Assembly (NCBI GenBank): GCA_947496715.1
Contig: CANMDT010000015.1
Location: 1 to 41,801, forward strand
Length of the DNA: 41,801 nucleotides
Reading direction: 5' to 3'
Source: Myxococcales bacterium
Lineage (GTDB): Bacteria; Myxococcota_A; Bradymonadia; REDH01
Shown here: positions 16,307 to 27,073 of the stretch, piece by piece
How positions within the stretch are numbered: the stretch's first letter is position 1
Layout: each line of letters starts with the position of its first letter
Notes under the pieces: model-generated
Told to the model about the DNA's origin: nothing
What the model saw: the letters and a program-made list of their open reading frames with translations, nothing else
The model's database searches: none
Made by a program: the position numbers and the translations under genes

Positions 16307-16324
16307 ACGAATGTGACCGTTCGT
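16307..16324. promoter_or_regulatory. inverted repeat in the ybjN/PAP2 divergent spacer
   Basis: ACGAA (16307-16311) and TTCGT (16320-16324) are separated by eight bases. They lie in the 245-base divergent region 16165-16409, whose 16225-16290 part is much more A/T-rich than its surroundings (runs TTTTT and TTTTTTT). An operator or promoter is likely here, but no clean -10/-35 pair is visible. Confidence 0.3.
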
Positions 16325-16396
16325 GCCGAATTCGTTGACGGTTGCGTGACGCTGTTGCAAGGGCGGGGTGGTTGGCAGCGCATGGGTCGCAGCGAT

Positions 16397-16404
16397 GGAG
16401 GAGG
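16397..16404 (+). promoter_or_regulatory. Shine-Dalgarno GGAGGAGG deciding the start at 16410
   Basis: This near-ideal ribosome binding site is five bases before ATG 16410. It falls just inside the alternative ATG at 16395, so the later ATG is the start. Confidence 0.7.
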
Positions 16405-16409
16405 TCGCT

Positions 16410-17038
16410 ATGGATGATGCAGTTGCAGCTGAGGCGGCGTGGTGGACGCCAGCCCGGAGGGTGGCTGTGATTCTGCCGCTGGCCAGCGCCAACATGGCGA
16501 TCTACCTCGCGCTCAATTGGCATCCGCTACGCGCGGTCCGCGAGCTCCCGATGACGGTGATCGACCGTGCGCTGCCGCTGCTGCCCTGGACGGTATGGCC
16601 CTATGCGGTGTTGCTGCTGGCGGACCTGGTGCTGCCGCTGACGATGCGGCGAGACGATACCTTCGTGCGGATGATTCGATGCTACGGCGTGACAGTGCTG
16701 CTCAACATCGCCGGTTGGGCGATGTTTCCGGTTGCCTATCCGCGACCGCCTGTGCCAGCCGGTGATGGGATCTCGATGTGGGGCTACCGGACGCTGGTGG
16801 GCATCGACACGCCGCTGAATTGCTTCCCGTCGGGCCACATCAGCATCCCGGCGGTGCTCTGCTGGGCGCTCACAACAGAGCGGCCGCAGCTGCGCTGGCC
16901 AGTCTGGGTTGGCTTTGCGCTGCTTGCGCCGAGCATCCTCACGACCAAGCAGCACTATGCGTGGGACCTGATCGGAGGGCTGGCGATTGCCTGGATGGGG
17001 ATTGCCCTGGTGCGCCGGTGGGAGAGGCGCGGGGCCGC

Positions 17039-17042
<4 letters not shown>
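16410..17042 (+). CDS. PAP2-superfamily membrane phosphatase/phosphotransferase
   Basis: This 210-residue polytopic membrane protein has about six hydrophobic segments. The PAP2 catalytic histidine is in CFPSGH (138-143, His143). A second His/Asp pair is in [12 protein letters not shown] (179-190, His182 and Asp186). In classical PAP2 phosphatases the last motif is SRx5Hx3D; here TKQHx3D replaces it, as in lipid phosphotransferases of the inositol-phosphoceramide or sphingomyelin-synthase type and some bacterial relatives. It could dephosphorylate a lipid phosphate or transfer a headgroup. The start is fixed by a strong ribosome binding site. Its TAG interlocks with the TAA of the convergent acnA (TTAG). 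Confidence 0.8.
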
Positions 17043-19753
<2,711 letters not shown>

Positions 19754-19867
19754 GCAATACCTGCTGCGTTGGGAGGGCGCGCTTGCGCGAGTGCGGGCGT
19801 TTCTAGCAGTCTTGTGGCAGGTCGCAACCGATGCGTGTTAGGAGCGGTTTGGTGCAGGAGTGAGCTG

Positions 19868-20791
19868 ATGCGAAAGCCGTGGAATCTCTGTTTGTGGGTG
19901 GTGTTGCTGGTGGCGGCGGGCTGCGGCTCAGAGCGGCTGGTTTCTGCGCCGGGGGCCGATGTGGCCTCGGACGGTGCAGCCGATAGCTCTGGGAGTGCTG
20001 CGTTGGCGGATACTGACGCTCCAGACACCGAGCCAGCCGACAGCGGCTTGGCTGATACGACGCCAGCGGACACAACGGATGTAGCGGAGGAGGGAAGCGC
20101 CGACACCACCGCGGAAGACACCGCTGGCGATGTGCCGCGCGACACCGCAGCCGACACGGCCTTTGACGGTGACACGGCGGCGGCGGACGGGTCGGGTGAT
20201 GCCACTGACCCGCGTGGAGGTTGTCCCGAACTTCATGCGCCGGGCATCGAGTATGTGTCCTACAATGCCTTCTCCTGCGAGCGTTGGAACGGTAACTGCG
20301 ATGCGGGCTATCTGCCGTTTGAGAACCGGTGCGGCTGCGGCTGTTCGCTGTCGACGGGGAGCTGCCCCGCGGAGGGTGAGCCGGGGGTGACTTGGGTGAG
20401 CACCGACGCGGCAGCCTGCGCTTTTGAGGTTCCCAGCTGTGGCGCCGGACTGGCCTGGTTCTATGCCTCGTGCGGCTGCGGTTGCGCACCGATTCCGCCC
20501 CCGCCCTGTGCGCCTGAAATCTTCCTGCCGGCGGGAGCCGTGGTGGAGGGGTTGGCCTGCGGCGAGGCGCTCTTCTGCGGCCGGTCTGGGGCCGTGACCG
20601 CGGGCATCGGCGCGGTGACCACCGCCTACGCCGATGCGGTCTGCAGCGTGGATGTGGACCCGCTCTGCCCAGCATCTGCGGCCTTCTCCTGCCGGGCGTT
20701 AGTCGACAGCATCGATGGGTCGGACTACGAGGCCTTCTGCGCGCTCAGCGTGACGGGTTCGCTGTCGCAGATTCGCTGTTCTGCGCCCTAG
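19868..20791 (+). CDS. lipoprotein with tandem six-cysteine (CGCGC) repeats
   Basis: This 307-residue protein has a lipoprotein signal peptide (VVLLVAAGC, lipidated Cys19). A linker of about 95 residues rich in Ala, Asp and Thr follows (ADTDAPDTEPADSG style). Two tandem 41-residue repeats come next at 119-159 and 166-206. They align without gaps: Cys at 119, 137, 144, 155, 157, 159 and at 166, 184, 191, 202, 204, 206, both spaced 18-7-11-2-2. Shared positions include PG(I/V)xxVS and the ending CGCGC. A degenerate third unit starts at Cys214 (Cys231, Cys237). I do not recognise the repeat as a named domain. Disulfide-stabilised surface modules or metal binding are both possible. AGGAG lies eight bases before the ATG. 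tgt follows after 16 bases, so it heads the tgt-kam unit. Confidence 0.8.
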   Translation: MRKPWNLCLWVVLLVAAGCGSERLVSAPGADVASDGAADSSGSAALADTDAPDTEPADSGLADTTPADTTDVAEEGSADTTAEDTAGDVPRDTAADTAFDGDTAAADGSGDATDPRGGCPELHAPGIEYVSYNAFSCERWNGNCDAGYLPFENRCGCGCSLSTGSCPAEGEPGVTWVSTDAAACAFEVPSCGAGLAWFYASCGCGCAPIPPPPCAPEIFLPAGAVVEGLACGEALFCGRSGAVTAGIGAVTTAYADAVCSVDVDPLCPASAAFSCRALVDSIDGSDYEAFCALSVTGSLSQIRCSAP

Positions 20792-20807
20792 TGGCGCGAG
20801 AGGTTTT

Positions 20808-22076
20808 ATGGCTCTGAGTTATTCGCTGCTGGGAGAGGACGGGCGGGCTCGCCGCGGTCGCGTGACGACAGCGCGGGGCGTGATTGAGACGCCCGTTTTC
20901 ATGCCCGTCGGAACAGCCGGCACGGTGAAGGCGATGACGCCGCGGGACCTCGCGGAAACAGGCACGCAGATCAGCTTGGCGAACACCTATCACCTGCATC
21001 TGACGCCCGGTGAGAAGCTGGTCGAGAAGCATGGCGGCGTGCAGAAGTTCATGGCGATGCCCTGGCCGATTCTGACCGATTCGGGCGGCTTCCAGGTCTT
21101 CAGCCTGCCGCGCAAGAGCCTCACGGAAGAGGGCGTCGAGTTCGCCTTCGAGAAGGATGGCAAGGCCATCTTCGCCTCGCCCGAGTGGTCGATGCAGGTG
21201 CAGATGGCGCTGGGCTCCGACATCGTCATGGCCTTCGATGTCTGCGTTCCCTACCCCTGCACCCGCGAGGCCGCCGACGAAGCCGTAGACCGGACCCACC
21301 GGTGGCTCGACCGCTGCAAGGCTTCGCTGACGCGCGAAGACCAGAACCTCTTCGGCATCGTCCAGGGTTCGGTCTTTGACGACCTTCGCAAGCGGAGCGC
21401 GCTGGGCACCATCGAGCGCGACCTGCCGGGCTATGCCATTGGCGGTGTCTCGGTGGGCGAAGGCCACGGCCTGATGATGAAGGCCATCGATGGCGCCGAA
21501 CCCTTCATGCCGAAGGACAAGCCGCGCTACCTCATGGGCGTGGGGCTGCCGGAAGACATCGTCGGCGCGGTGGGTCGCGGCATCGATATGTTCGATTGCG
21601 TCATCCCCACCCGGTATGGCCGCTCGGGCACCTGCTTCACGCGCCGCGGCCGCATTCGGCTCGAGGACCGTCGCTATCGCAACGACCTCTTCCCGATCGA
21701 CCCGAGCTGCGCCTGCTACGCCTGCCAGAACTTCAGCCGGAGCTACCTCGCCCACTGCATCAAGACCGAGGAGATCCTCGGCACGATGATGTGCACCTAC
21801 CACAACGTCTACTTCTACCATCAGCTGATGAAGGAGATTCGGCAGGCCATCGAGGAGAAGCGCTACGCGGCCTTCTGCGCGCAGTTTGAGGCGGAGTATC
21901 TGGCGGGCGATCGGGAGCGGCGGAACGAACATCTCGATCAGCTCTTCGACTCGTTTGCAGTAGGCGCTGCGGCGACACTGCCGAGCGAGAAGCGGCCGGT
22001 GATAGCCGACCCGCTGCCGGTTGCGCCTCGCGAGGAGCGCGGGCCGAAGGAGCGCCCTCGGGGCGGTCGTCGCTGA
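20808..22076 (+). CDS. tgt: tRNA-guanine transglycosylase (queuosine)
   Basis: This 422-residue enzyme exchanges G34 for preQ1 in tRNAs with GUN anticodons. Catalytic Asp91 (DSGGFQVFSL) and nucleophile Asp263 (GIDMFDCVIPTRYGRSG) are present. The zinc site is Cys301, Cys303, Cys306 (CACYAC) and His332 (TYHNVYFY). The C-terminal 45 residues (about 378-422) are longer than usual and end in a basic REERGPKERPRGGRR. There is no queA or queC-F gene nearby. It is unusually embedded between a lipoprotein gene and the lysine aminomutase genes, with only two bases to the next gene. Confidence 0.95.
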   Translation: MALSYSLLGEDGRARRGRVTTARGVIETPVFMPVGTAGTVKAMTPRDLAETGTQISLANTYHLHLTPGEKLVEKHGGVQKFMAMPWPILTDSGGFQVFSLPRKSLTEEGVEFAFEKDGKAIFASPEWSMQVQMALGSDIVMAFDVCVPYPCTREAADEAVDRTHRWLDRCKASLTREDQNLFGIVQGSVFDDLRKRSALGTIERDLPGYAIGGVSVGEGHGLMMKAIDGAEPFMPKDKPRYLMGVGLPEDIVGAVGRGIDMFDCVIPTRYGRSGTCFTRRGRIRLEDRRYRNDLFPIDPSCACYACQNFSRSYLAHCIKTEEILGTMMCTYHNVYFYHQLMKEIRQAIEEKRYAAFCAQFEAEYLAGDRERRNEHLDQLFDSFAVGAAATLPSEKRPVIADPLPVAPREERGPKERPRGGRR

Positions 22077-22078
22077 GG

Positions 22079-23131
22079 ATGTCGGACGCGGCGGCAGCGG
22101 AGGCGCTGGCGGAGCTGCTCGCAGCGCCGTCGATGCAGCGTCTGGCCATCGCTGGGCTTGCGAAGAATGTGGGCAAGACGACGCTGCTTGGCGCCGTGGC
22201 GGCTCGCCTGCAGGCTGCGGGTGGGCCGGTGGGCTTTGTGAGCATCGGCGTGGACGGCGAGCGGGTGGATGGCCTGTCGGGGGCCGCGAAGCCGCCTGTG
22301 GTGCTGGCGGCGGGCGATCTTGCGGTGACGGCGGAGCGGTCGCTCGGTGAGGCGGAGTGCGGGCCGGAGCTGCTGTCGCGGCTCGGTGTTCGGAGCGTGC
22401 TCGGCGAGTTGTTCCTGGTGCGGGCGACTCGGTCGGGCCGGCTGGTACTGGCGGGGGTTCGGTTCCGGAGCGATGTGGCGCTGGCGGTGGCGGCGCTGCG
22501 GGCGGCAGGTGCGGCGCGGGTGCTGATTGATGGCGCCTTCGACAGGCTGATGGCGGCCTCGCCGGGGCTGTGCGACGGGGTGCTGCTGGCGACGGGCATG
22601 GCGGTTTCGGAGCGGGCGGAGACGGTCGCGCAGCGGACGGCGGAGGTGGTGGCGCGGTTCGGGCTGCCCGTAGCGTCGGAGGACTGGTGGCGCGGCGCCG
22701 GTGACGTCGGGCTGGTCGGCTGGCGAGCTGGCGCGGTGGTGGGGCTCGATGCGCCCTCGCTGCTGTCGGACGAGGCCTCGGAGGCGTTGCGGGCGGGCGC
22801 TGTGGAGCGGCTCTACGCGCCTGGCGCCTTCTCGGAGCGGGCGGCGGCGCTGCTGCTCTCGCTTGGCGAGGCGCGACCGCGCGAAGTGGTGGTGGCCGAC
22901 GCGACCCATGTGATGGTGTCGGAGGCGATGCGACAGCGCCTTGCGCGTGCCGGCGTCGCCCTTTTGGTGGCGCGGTCTGTGCCGCTGTTGGCGGTGGCCT
23001 ACAACCCTGTGCGGCCGGAGGGAGGCCCGGTTGTGGGCTGCCAGCTGCTGGAGGCGCTGTCGTCGTCGCTGCCCGAAGGCACGCTGCTCTGGGATGTGGT
23101 GGCGGGCCGCGTGGACTTCGCGGCAGGGTAG
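22079..23131 (+). CDS. P-loop protein, probable lysine 5,6-aminomutase reactivase component (KamB-like)
   Basis: This 350-residue cytoplasmic protein has a Walker A GLAKNVGKTT at residues 26-35 after a short N-terminal helix, followed by GPVGFVSIGVDGERVDGL. The rest is Ala/Val/Gly-rich alpha/beta, with VLIDGAFDRLMAASP as a probable Walker B region. I do not recognise the family from sequence alone. The role is inferred from gene order: a P-loop gene and a MutS-like gene directly before the mutase alpha and beta genes is the kamB-kamC-kamD-kamE arrangement of lysine-fermenting bacteria. There, KamB and KamC are proposed to restore cobalamin-inactivated mutase. It starts two bases after tgt. 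Confidence 0.6.
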   Translation: MSDAAAAEALAELLAAPSMQRLAIAGLAKNVGKTTLLGAVAARLQAAGGPVGFVSIGVDGERVDGLSGAAKPPVVLAAGDLAVTAERSLGEAECGPELLSRLGVRSVLGELFLVRATRSGRLVLAGVRFRSDVALAVAALRAAGAARVLIDGAFDRLMAASPGLCDGVLLATGMAVSERAETVAQRTAEVVARFGLPVASEDWWRGAGDVGLVGWRAGAVVGLDAPSLLSDEASEALRAGAVERLYAPGAFSERAAALLLSLGEARPREVVVADATHVMVSEAMRQRLARAGVALLVARSVPLLAVAYNPVRPEGGPVVGCQLLEALSSSLPEGTLLWDVVAGRVDFAAG

Positions 23132-23199
23132 CGCTGGGTTTGACAGGCCCCACCGGCGGTGCCAAGCGGTGGGCCCCTTGGCCGGCGTCAGGCAGCGGC

Positions 23200-24657
23200 A
23201 TGAAGATCTCCCCACAAGCGATGAACTGGATGGGTGCACGCGAGCTGCTCGCGATGTGGCGTCCTGTGAGCGAAGCCGGTGCCGATCAGGCGCGGCAGTG
23301 GCCGGTCTTGTCGGAGGCCGCCTGGGTGGAGGAGCGGCGCTGCTGCCTTCTCCTGGACGAGGCGCTCGAAGGTGGGCTGGTTGACGGGTCTGTGCTGGGC
23401 GATCTGCTGCGCGAGCTGCCGTCGCTGGCGGGAGCGCTGGCCTCGCTGCAGTTGGGTGGTGGCGCCGAGATGGCGCTGGTCTTTCGGATCAAGCAGGTGC
23501 TCTATGCGGTGCTCGAACTTGTGCCGAAGCTGGCGGCGGTTGTGGGCTATCCGTTGATGGAGGAGGCGCCGGTCAGAGAGGCCTACAAGGTTCTCCATGC
23601 GGCCGGCGATCCTGCTGCGCGCTTTGTGCTGTCGGCCGGCCGCTCTGGCCTGCTGGGGGAGGCTCGGGCGGAGGAGGTGGCGGGCCAGCGGGCGCTGCTG
23701 CAGGCGCGTGGCGCAGGCGGCAGCGGAGCGGAGTTAGAGACGCTACAGCGGTCGCACGAGCAGCTTCGGCAGCGGCTGCTGGAGGTAGAGGGGCAGGTGC
23801 TGACGTCGATCGCTGATGCACTGCGGCCGCACGCTGCGAGCATCGTCGAGGCATCAGCGTGGGTGACGGAGCTCGATCTTCGTCTCTCGAAGTGTCTGTT
23901 GCGCCGTGCGTGGAACGGCTGCTGGCCGGAGCCGGCCGAGACCCTCGCGGTTGCGGAGGGATGGCACCCTGTGGTTGCGGCAGGTCTGGCAGGTCGAGGC
24001 GGTGGATTTGTGGCCCAGAGTTTTGCGCTGCCGGCGGGTGTCTCGATGCTGACGGGCGCCAACATGGGCGGCAAGTCGGTGGCGCTGCAGCTGGCCGGGC
24101 TGGTGCTGCTGTGCGGCGCGTCGGGGCTTCCGGTGCCTGCGCGGAGTGCGACCTTCATGCGGGTGGATTTTGTGGAGGTGCTCGCGGGGCAGGAGCAGGG
24201 GAGCCGGCATGGGCTGTCGAGCTTCGGGAGCGAGGTGATGGCCTGGCGGTCGCTGCTGGAGCGGAGCGGCTCTGGCTTTGTGCTCGCCGACGAGCCGGCA
24301 CGCACGACTTCGCCGGCCGATGGTGCCGCGCTGCTCGAGGGGCTCATCTCAGCGGTCGCGGCGCGGGGCTGGCATGGCTGGTTTGCCACCCACTTCGGCG
24401 AGGTCGGACAGGGTGTTGCGGCCTCGGCCTGGGCAGTGCGCGGGCTTCGCGAGATTGCCCCGGAGGAGGGCGCGGCATCCGAAGGTTCGCTCGCGGCGCT
24501 CGAATCGCTTATGGACTATCGCCTCTTGCCGGCCGACGGCGCGGCTGCCTCGGATGCCCTCCGGGTTGCGGCCCAGCTCGGCCTTGGTGACGAGGTGCTC
24601 AGCATCGCGCGGCGGGTTCGCGCATCTGTTGAGAGCGGATCAAATCGGAGCAGTTGA
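23200..24657 (+). CDS. MutS-like ATPase, probable lysine 5,6-aminomutase reactivase component (KamC-like)
   Basis: This protein of about 485 residues is MutS-related but short. It keeps the lever/clamp-like helices and the ATPase core: Walker A TGANMGGKS (about 285-293), Walker B FVLADEPARTTSP and the switch ATHF. It lacks the mismatch-recognition domain I (no Phe-x-Glu) and the connector, so it is not a mismatch repair protein. Small MutS-domain proteins of this kind accompany adenosylcobalamin-dependent amino acid aminomutases and are proposed to help release damaged cofactor. The start is uncertain: a TTG at 23140 and ATGs at 23221 and 23230 are in frame. 23200 is chosen for its upstream AGG. 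The stop TGA directly abuts the ATG of the alpha subunit gene. Confidence 0.75.
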   Translation: MKISPQAMNWMGARELLAMWRPVSEAGADQARQWPVLSEAAWVEERRCCLLLDEALEGGLVDGSVLGDLLRELPSLAGALASLQLGGGAEMALVFRIKQVLYAVLELVPKLAAVVGYPLMEEAPVREAYKVLHAAGDPAARFVLSAGRSGLLGEARAEEVAGQRALLQARGAGGSGAELETLQRSHEQLRQRLLEVEGQVLTSIADALRPHAASIVEASAWVTELDLRLSKCLLRRAWNGCWPEPAETLAVAEGWHPVVAAGLAGRGGGFVAQSFALPAGVSMLTGANMGGKSVALQLAGLVLLCGASGLPVPARSATFMRVDFVEVLAGQEQGSRHGLSSFGSEVMAWRSLLERSGSGFVLADEPARTTSPADGAALLEGLISAVAARGWHGWFATHFGEVGQGVAASAWAVRGLREIAPEEGAASEGSLAALESLMDYRLLPADGAAASDALRVAAQLGLGDEVLSIARRVRASVESGSNRSS

Positions 24658-26256
24658 ATGGGCGCAGCATCGAAGTTGTTTCTGGATGAGTCGAAGGTGG
24701 CGCGTGCGCGGGCGAGCGCCTCGAACATCGCCGATTCGCTGACCGGCTTTGTGCGGGCGCGGACGACCGTGGCCGTGGAGCGGACCCTGCTCCGCCTGCT
24801 GGGTGTAGATGGGATTGAGGAGCAGGGCATTCCGCTGCCCAATGTTGTGGTGGATCAGCTGGCGCGCGCCGGTCGTCTAGATCGTGGCGTGATGCTGCCC
24901 TTCTGTAGCGCGATGGCCGCGCTCGGCCTCGAGCCGCAGCAGGTGGCGGAGGCGGCCGCACGCGGTGAACTCGATCTCGGCACATGGGAGATTCACAACG
25001 AGGCGGAGGCCCGCGCGCTCGGCGAGCGGATCGGTGCCGAGGCAGTGGCACGGGTGGGTCGCACGGCGGAGGAGCGGCGCGAGCGCATGGCGCGGCTCAG
25101 TCCGCCGAACGAGACGATGCTCTATGTCATCGTCGCGACGGGAAACATCTTCGAGGACGCGGTGCAGGGCAAGGCGGCGGCCGTGCAGGGCGCGGATGTC
25201 ATCGCCGTGATTCGGAGCACCGGCCAGTCGCTGCTCGACTTCGTACCCTACGGCGAGACGACCGAGGGCTTCGGCGGGACCTACGCGACGCAGGCCAACT
25301 TCAGGGTGATGCGGACCGCGCTCGACGAGGTCGGCGAGCGCATCAACCGGTATGTGCTGCTGACCAACTACTGCAGCGGCCTCTGCATGCCGGAGATCGC
25401 GGCGATGGGCGCGCTCGAGCGGCTCGACATGATGCTCAACGACGCGCTCTACGGCATTCTGTTCCGCGACATCAACCCGGAGCGGACGCTCATCGACCAG
25501 TACTTCTCGCGCATGATCAACGCCCACGCCGGCGTCATCATCAACACGGGGGAAGACAACTACCTGACGACCGATGATGCCATCGAGGCGACGCACACCG
25601 TGCTGGCGAGCCAACTCATCAACGAGCAGCTCGCCTTCCGGTCGGGGCTCCAGCCCTGGCAGCTCGGCCTCGGCCACGCATTCGAGATGGACCCTGCGGC
25701 GCGGGACGGCTTCCTCATGGAGTTGGCGCAGGCGCAGCTGGTGCGCGAGGTCTTCCCCGACCACAAGCTCAAGTATATGCCGCCCACGCGCTACATGACG
25801 GGCAACGTCTTCAAGGGCTACGTGCAGGACGCGATGTTCAACCTGGTGACGGCCTGGACGAAGCAGGGGATTCAGCTGCTCGGCATGCACACCGAGGCGA
25901 TGCACACGCCCCACATGCACGACCGCCACATGGCGATCGAGAGCGCACGATACATCCTCAACAACGCGGCATCGATCGGTGACGAGGTGGAGTTCAAGCG
26001 CGACGGGCTTGTGGTTCGGCGGGCGCACGAGACGGTGGAACAGACCATGGGGCTGCTGGAAGAGGTGGAGTCGATGGGGCTCTTTGAGGCGCTGGCAGCG
26101 GGCCGGTTCGCCGACGTGAAGCGGCGTCGTGACGGCGGTCGCGGTCGCGCCGGCGTGGTGGTTCGCGCGGCAGATTACTTCAATCCCATCGAGGCTGGAC
26201 TTCGGGCTGCACTGCAGCTCGACGCAAACGAGGCGAGCCATGGCAATCATCGGTAG
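24658..26256 (+). CDS. kamD: lysine 5,6-aminomutase alpha subunit
   Basis: This 532-residue large subunit of the adenosylcobalamin- and PLP-dependent mutase moves the terminal amino group of D-lysine (or L-beta-lysine) from C6 to C5. The TIM-barrel subunit is recognisable from MLYVIVATGNIFEDAVQGKA, RSTGQSLLDFVPYGETTEG, YCSGLCMPEIAAM, INTGEDNYLTTDDAI and MHTEAMHTPHMHDRHMA. It contributes most substrate and PLP contacts, while the beta subunit carries the cobalamin and the PLP lysine. GGAG precedes the ATG with eight bases spacing. The gene starts immediately after the MutS-like gene and overlaps kamE by 17 bases. The partner enzymes of lysine fermentation (KamA, Kdd, Kce, Kal) are not in the window. 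Confidence 0.95.
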   Translation: MGAASKLFLDESKVARARASASNIADSLTGFVRARTTVAVERTLLRLLGVDGIEEQGIPLPNVVVDQLARAGRLDRGVMLPFCSAMAALGLEPQQVAEAAARGELDLGTWEIHNEAEARALGERIGAEAVARVGRTAEERRERMARLSPPNETMLYVIVATGNIFEDAVQGKAAAVQGADVIAVIRSTGQSLLDFVPYGETTEGFGGTYATQANFRVMRTALDEVGERINRYVLLTNYCSGLCMPEIAAMGALERLDMMLNDALYGILFRDINPERTLIDQYFSRMINAHAGVIINTGEDNYLTTDDAIEATHTVLASQLINEQLAFRSGLQPWQLGLGHAFEMDPAARDGFLMELAQAQLVREVFPDHKLKYMPPTRYMTGNVFKGYVQDAMFNLVTAWTKQGIQLLGMHTEAMHTPHMHDRHMAIESARYILNNAASIGDEVEFKRDGLVVRRAHETVEQTMGLLEEVESMGLFEALAAGRFADVKRRRDGGRGRAGVVVRAADYFNPIEAGLRAALQLDANEASHGNHR

Positions 26257-27046
26257 AACGGGCGCAACGCCGCCCGACCTGACGCGGGTTCGCCCGTATG
26301 GCGACACGCTGGACGACGGCGCTGTGCAGCTCTCTTTCACGCTGCCCGTGCCCTTCGGAGACGAGGCCCGCGAGGCTGCGCGTCTGATGGCGCTTGGCAT
26401 GGGGCTGACGGAGCCGAGCATCTATCACGGGGCCGACCTAGGCGAGGGCTATAGCTTCTTCATTGTCTATGCGCGGACGGCGGTGACGGTGGACTTCACC
26501 AAGGTGGTGGTCCCCAAGGTCGAAGGCCGTCGCATGACGAAGACCGAGATCGATACCTTCATCTCCGAGCAGGTGGGCCGGAAGTTGGTGCTGCTGGGCG
26601 CCTGCACGGGCACCGACGCGCATACGGTGGGCATCGATGCCATCATGAACCTCAAGGGCATCTCGGGTGAGAAGGGGCTCGAGAGCTATCACGAGATCGA
26701 GGCGCACAACCTGGGCAGCCAGGTGTCGAACGAGGCGCTCATCGAGGCCGCCTACCGGTACAACGCAGATGCGCTCCTCGTGTCGCAGATCGTGACGCAG
26801 AAGGATGTGCACAAGACCAACCTCACAGAGCTGATTGAGCTGCTGGAGGCCGAAGGGCTGCGCGACAAGTTGGTGGTGGTTGCTGGCGGGCCGCGCATCG
26901 GTCACGAGCTTGCCTTGGAGCTTGGCTACGATGCAGGCTTCGGGCCGGGGACGCTGGCACCCGATGTGGCAGGGTTCGTGGCGCAGCAGGTGGTGGCGCG
27001 TGGCCTTGCGACGCGGGGTCTGCTCCGGGGCGGCAAGGCTGGTTGA
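26240..27046 (+). CDS. kamE: lysine 5,6-aminomutase beta subunit (cobalamin-binding)
   Basis: This 268-residue protein has an N-terminal dimerisation domain (about 1-110) and a C-terminal Rossmann-like B12 domain. The cobalt-ligating motif DxHxxG is DAHTVG with His128. Lys139 in AIMNLKG matches the lysine that forms the internal aldimine with PLP in the Clostridium enzyme (Lys144). The base-off cobalamin tail site is seen as VSQIVTQKDVH and VVVAGGPRIG. The ATG lies inside the end of kamD (17-base overlap), with GAGG seven bases upstream; the reading frame extends further 5' but without conserved sequence. The tight overlap fits the need for 1:1 subunits. Confidence 0.95.
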   Translation: MAIIGRTGATPPDLTRVRPYGDTLDDGAVQLSFTLPVPFGDEAREAARLMALGMGLTEPSIYHGADLGEGYSFFIVYARTAVTVDFTKVVVPKVEGRRMTKTEIDTFISEQVGRKLVLLGACTGTDAHTVGIDAIMNLKGISGEKGLESYHEIEAHNLGSQVSNEALIEAAYRYNADALLVSQIVTQKDVHKTNLTELIELLEAEGLRDKLVVVAGGPRIGHELALELGYDAGFGPGTLAPDVAGFVAQQVVARGLATRGLLRGGKAG

Positions 27047-27073
27047 ACGGAACGTAGCGACGAGAGGTTGGCG

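Noticed and set aside
20745-23201. 818-codon minus-strand open frame over tgt and kamB
   Set aside because: The Pro/Ala/Arg/His low-complexity shadow has no start signal and sits opposite well-conserved tgt.
23200-24657. Mismatch repair gene mutS
   Set aside because: Only the ATPase/clamp part is present, the mismatch-binding domain is missing, and the context is the lysine aminomutase cluster.
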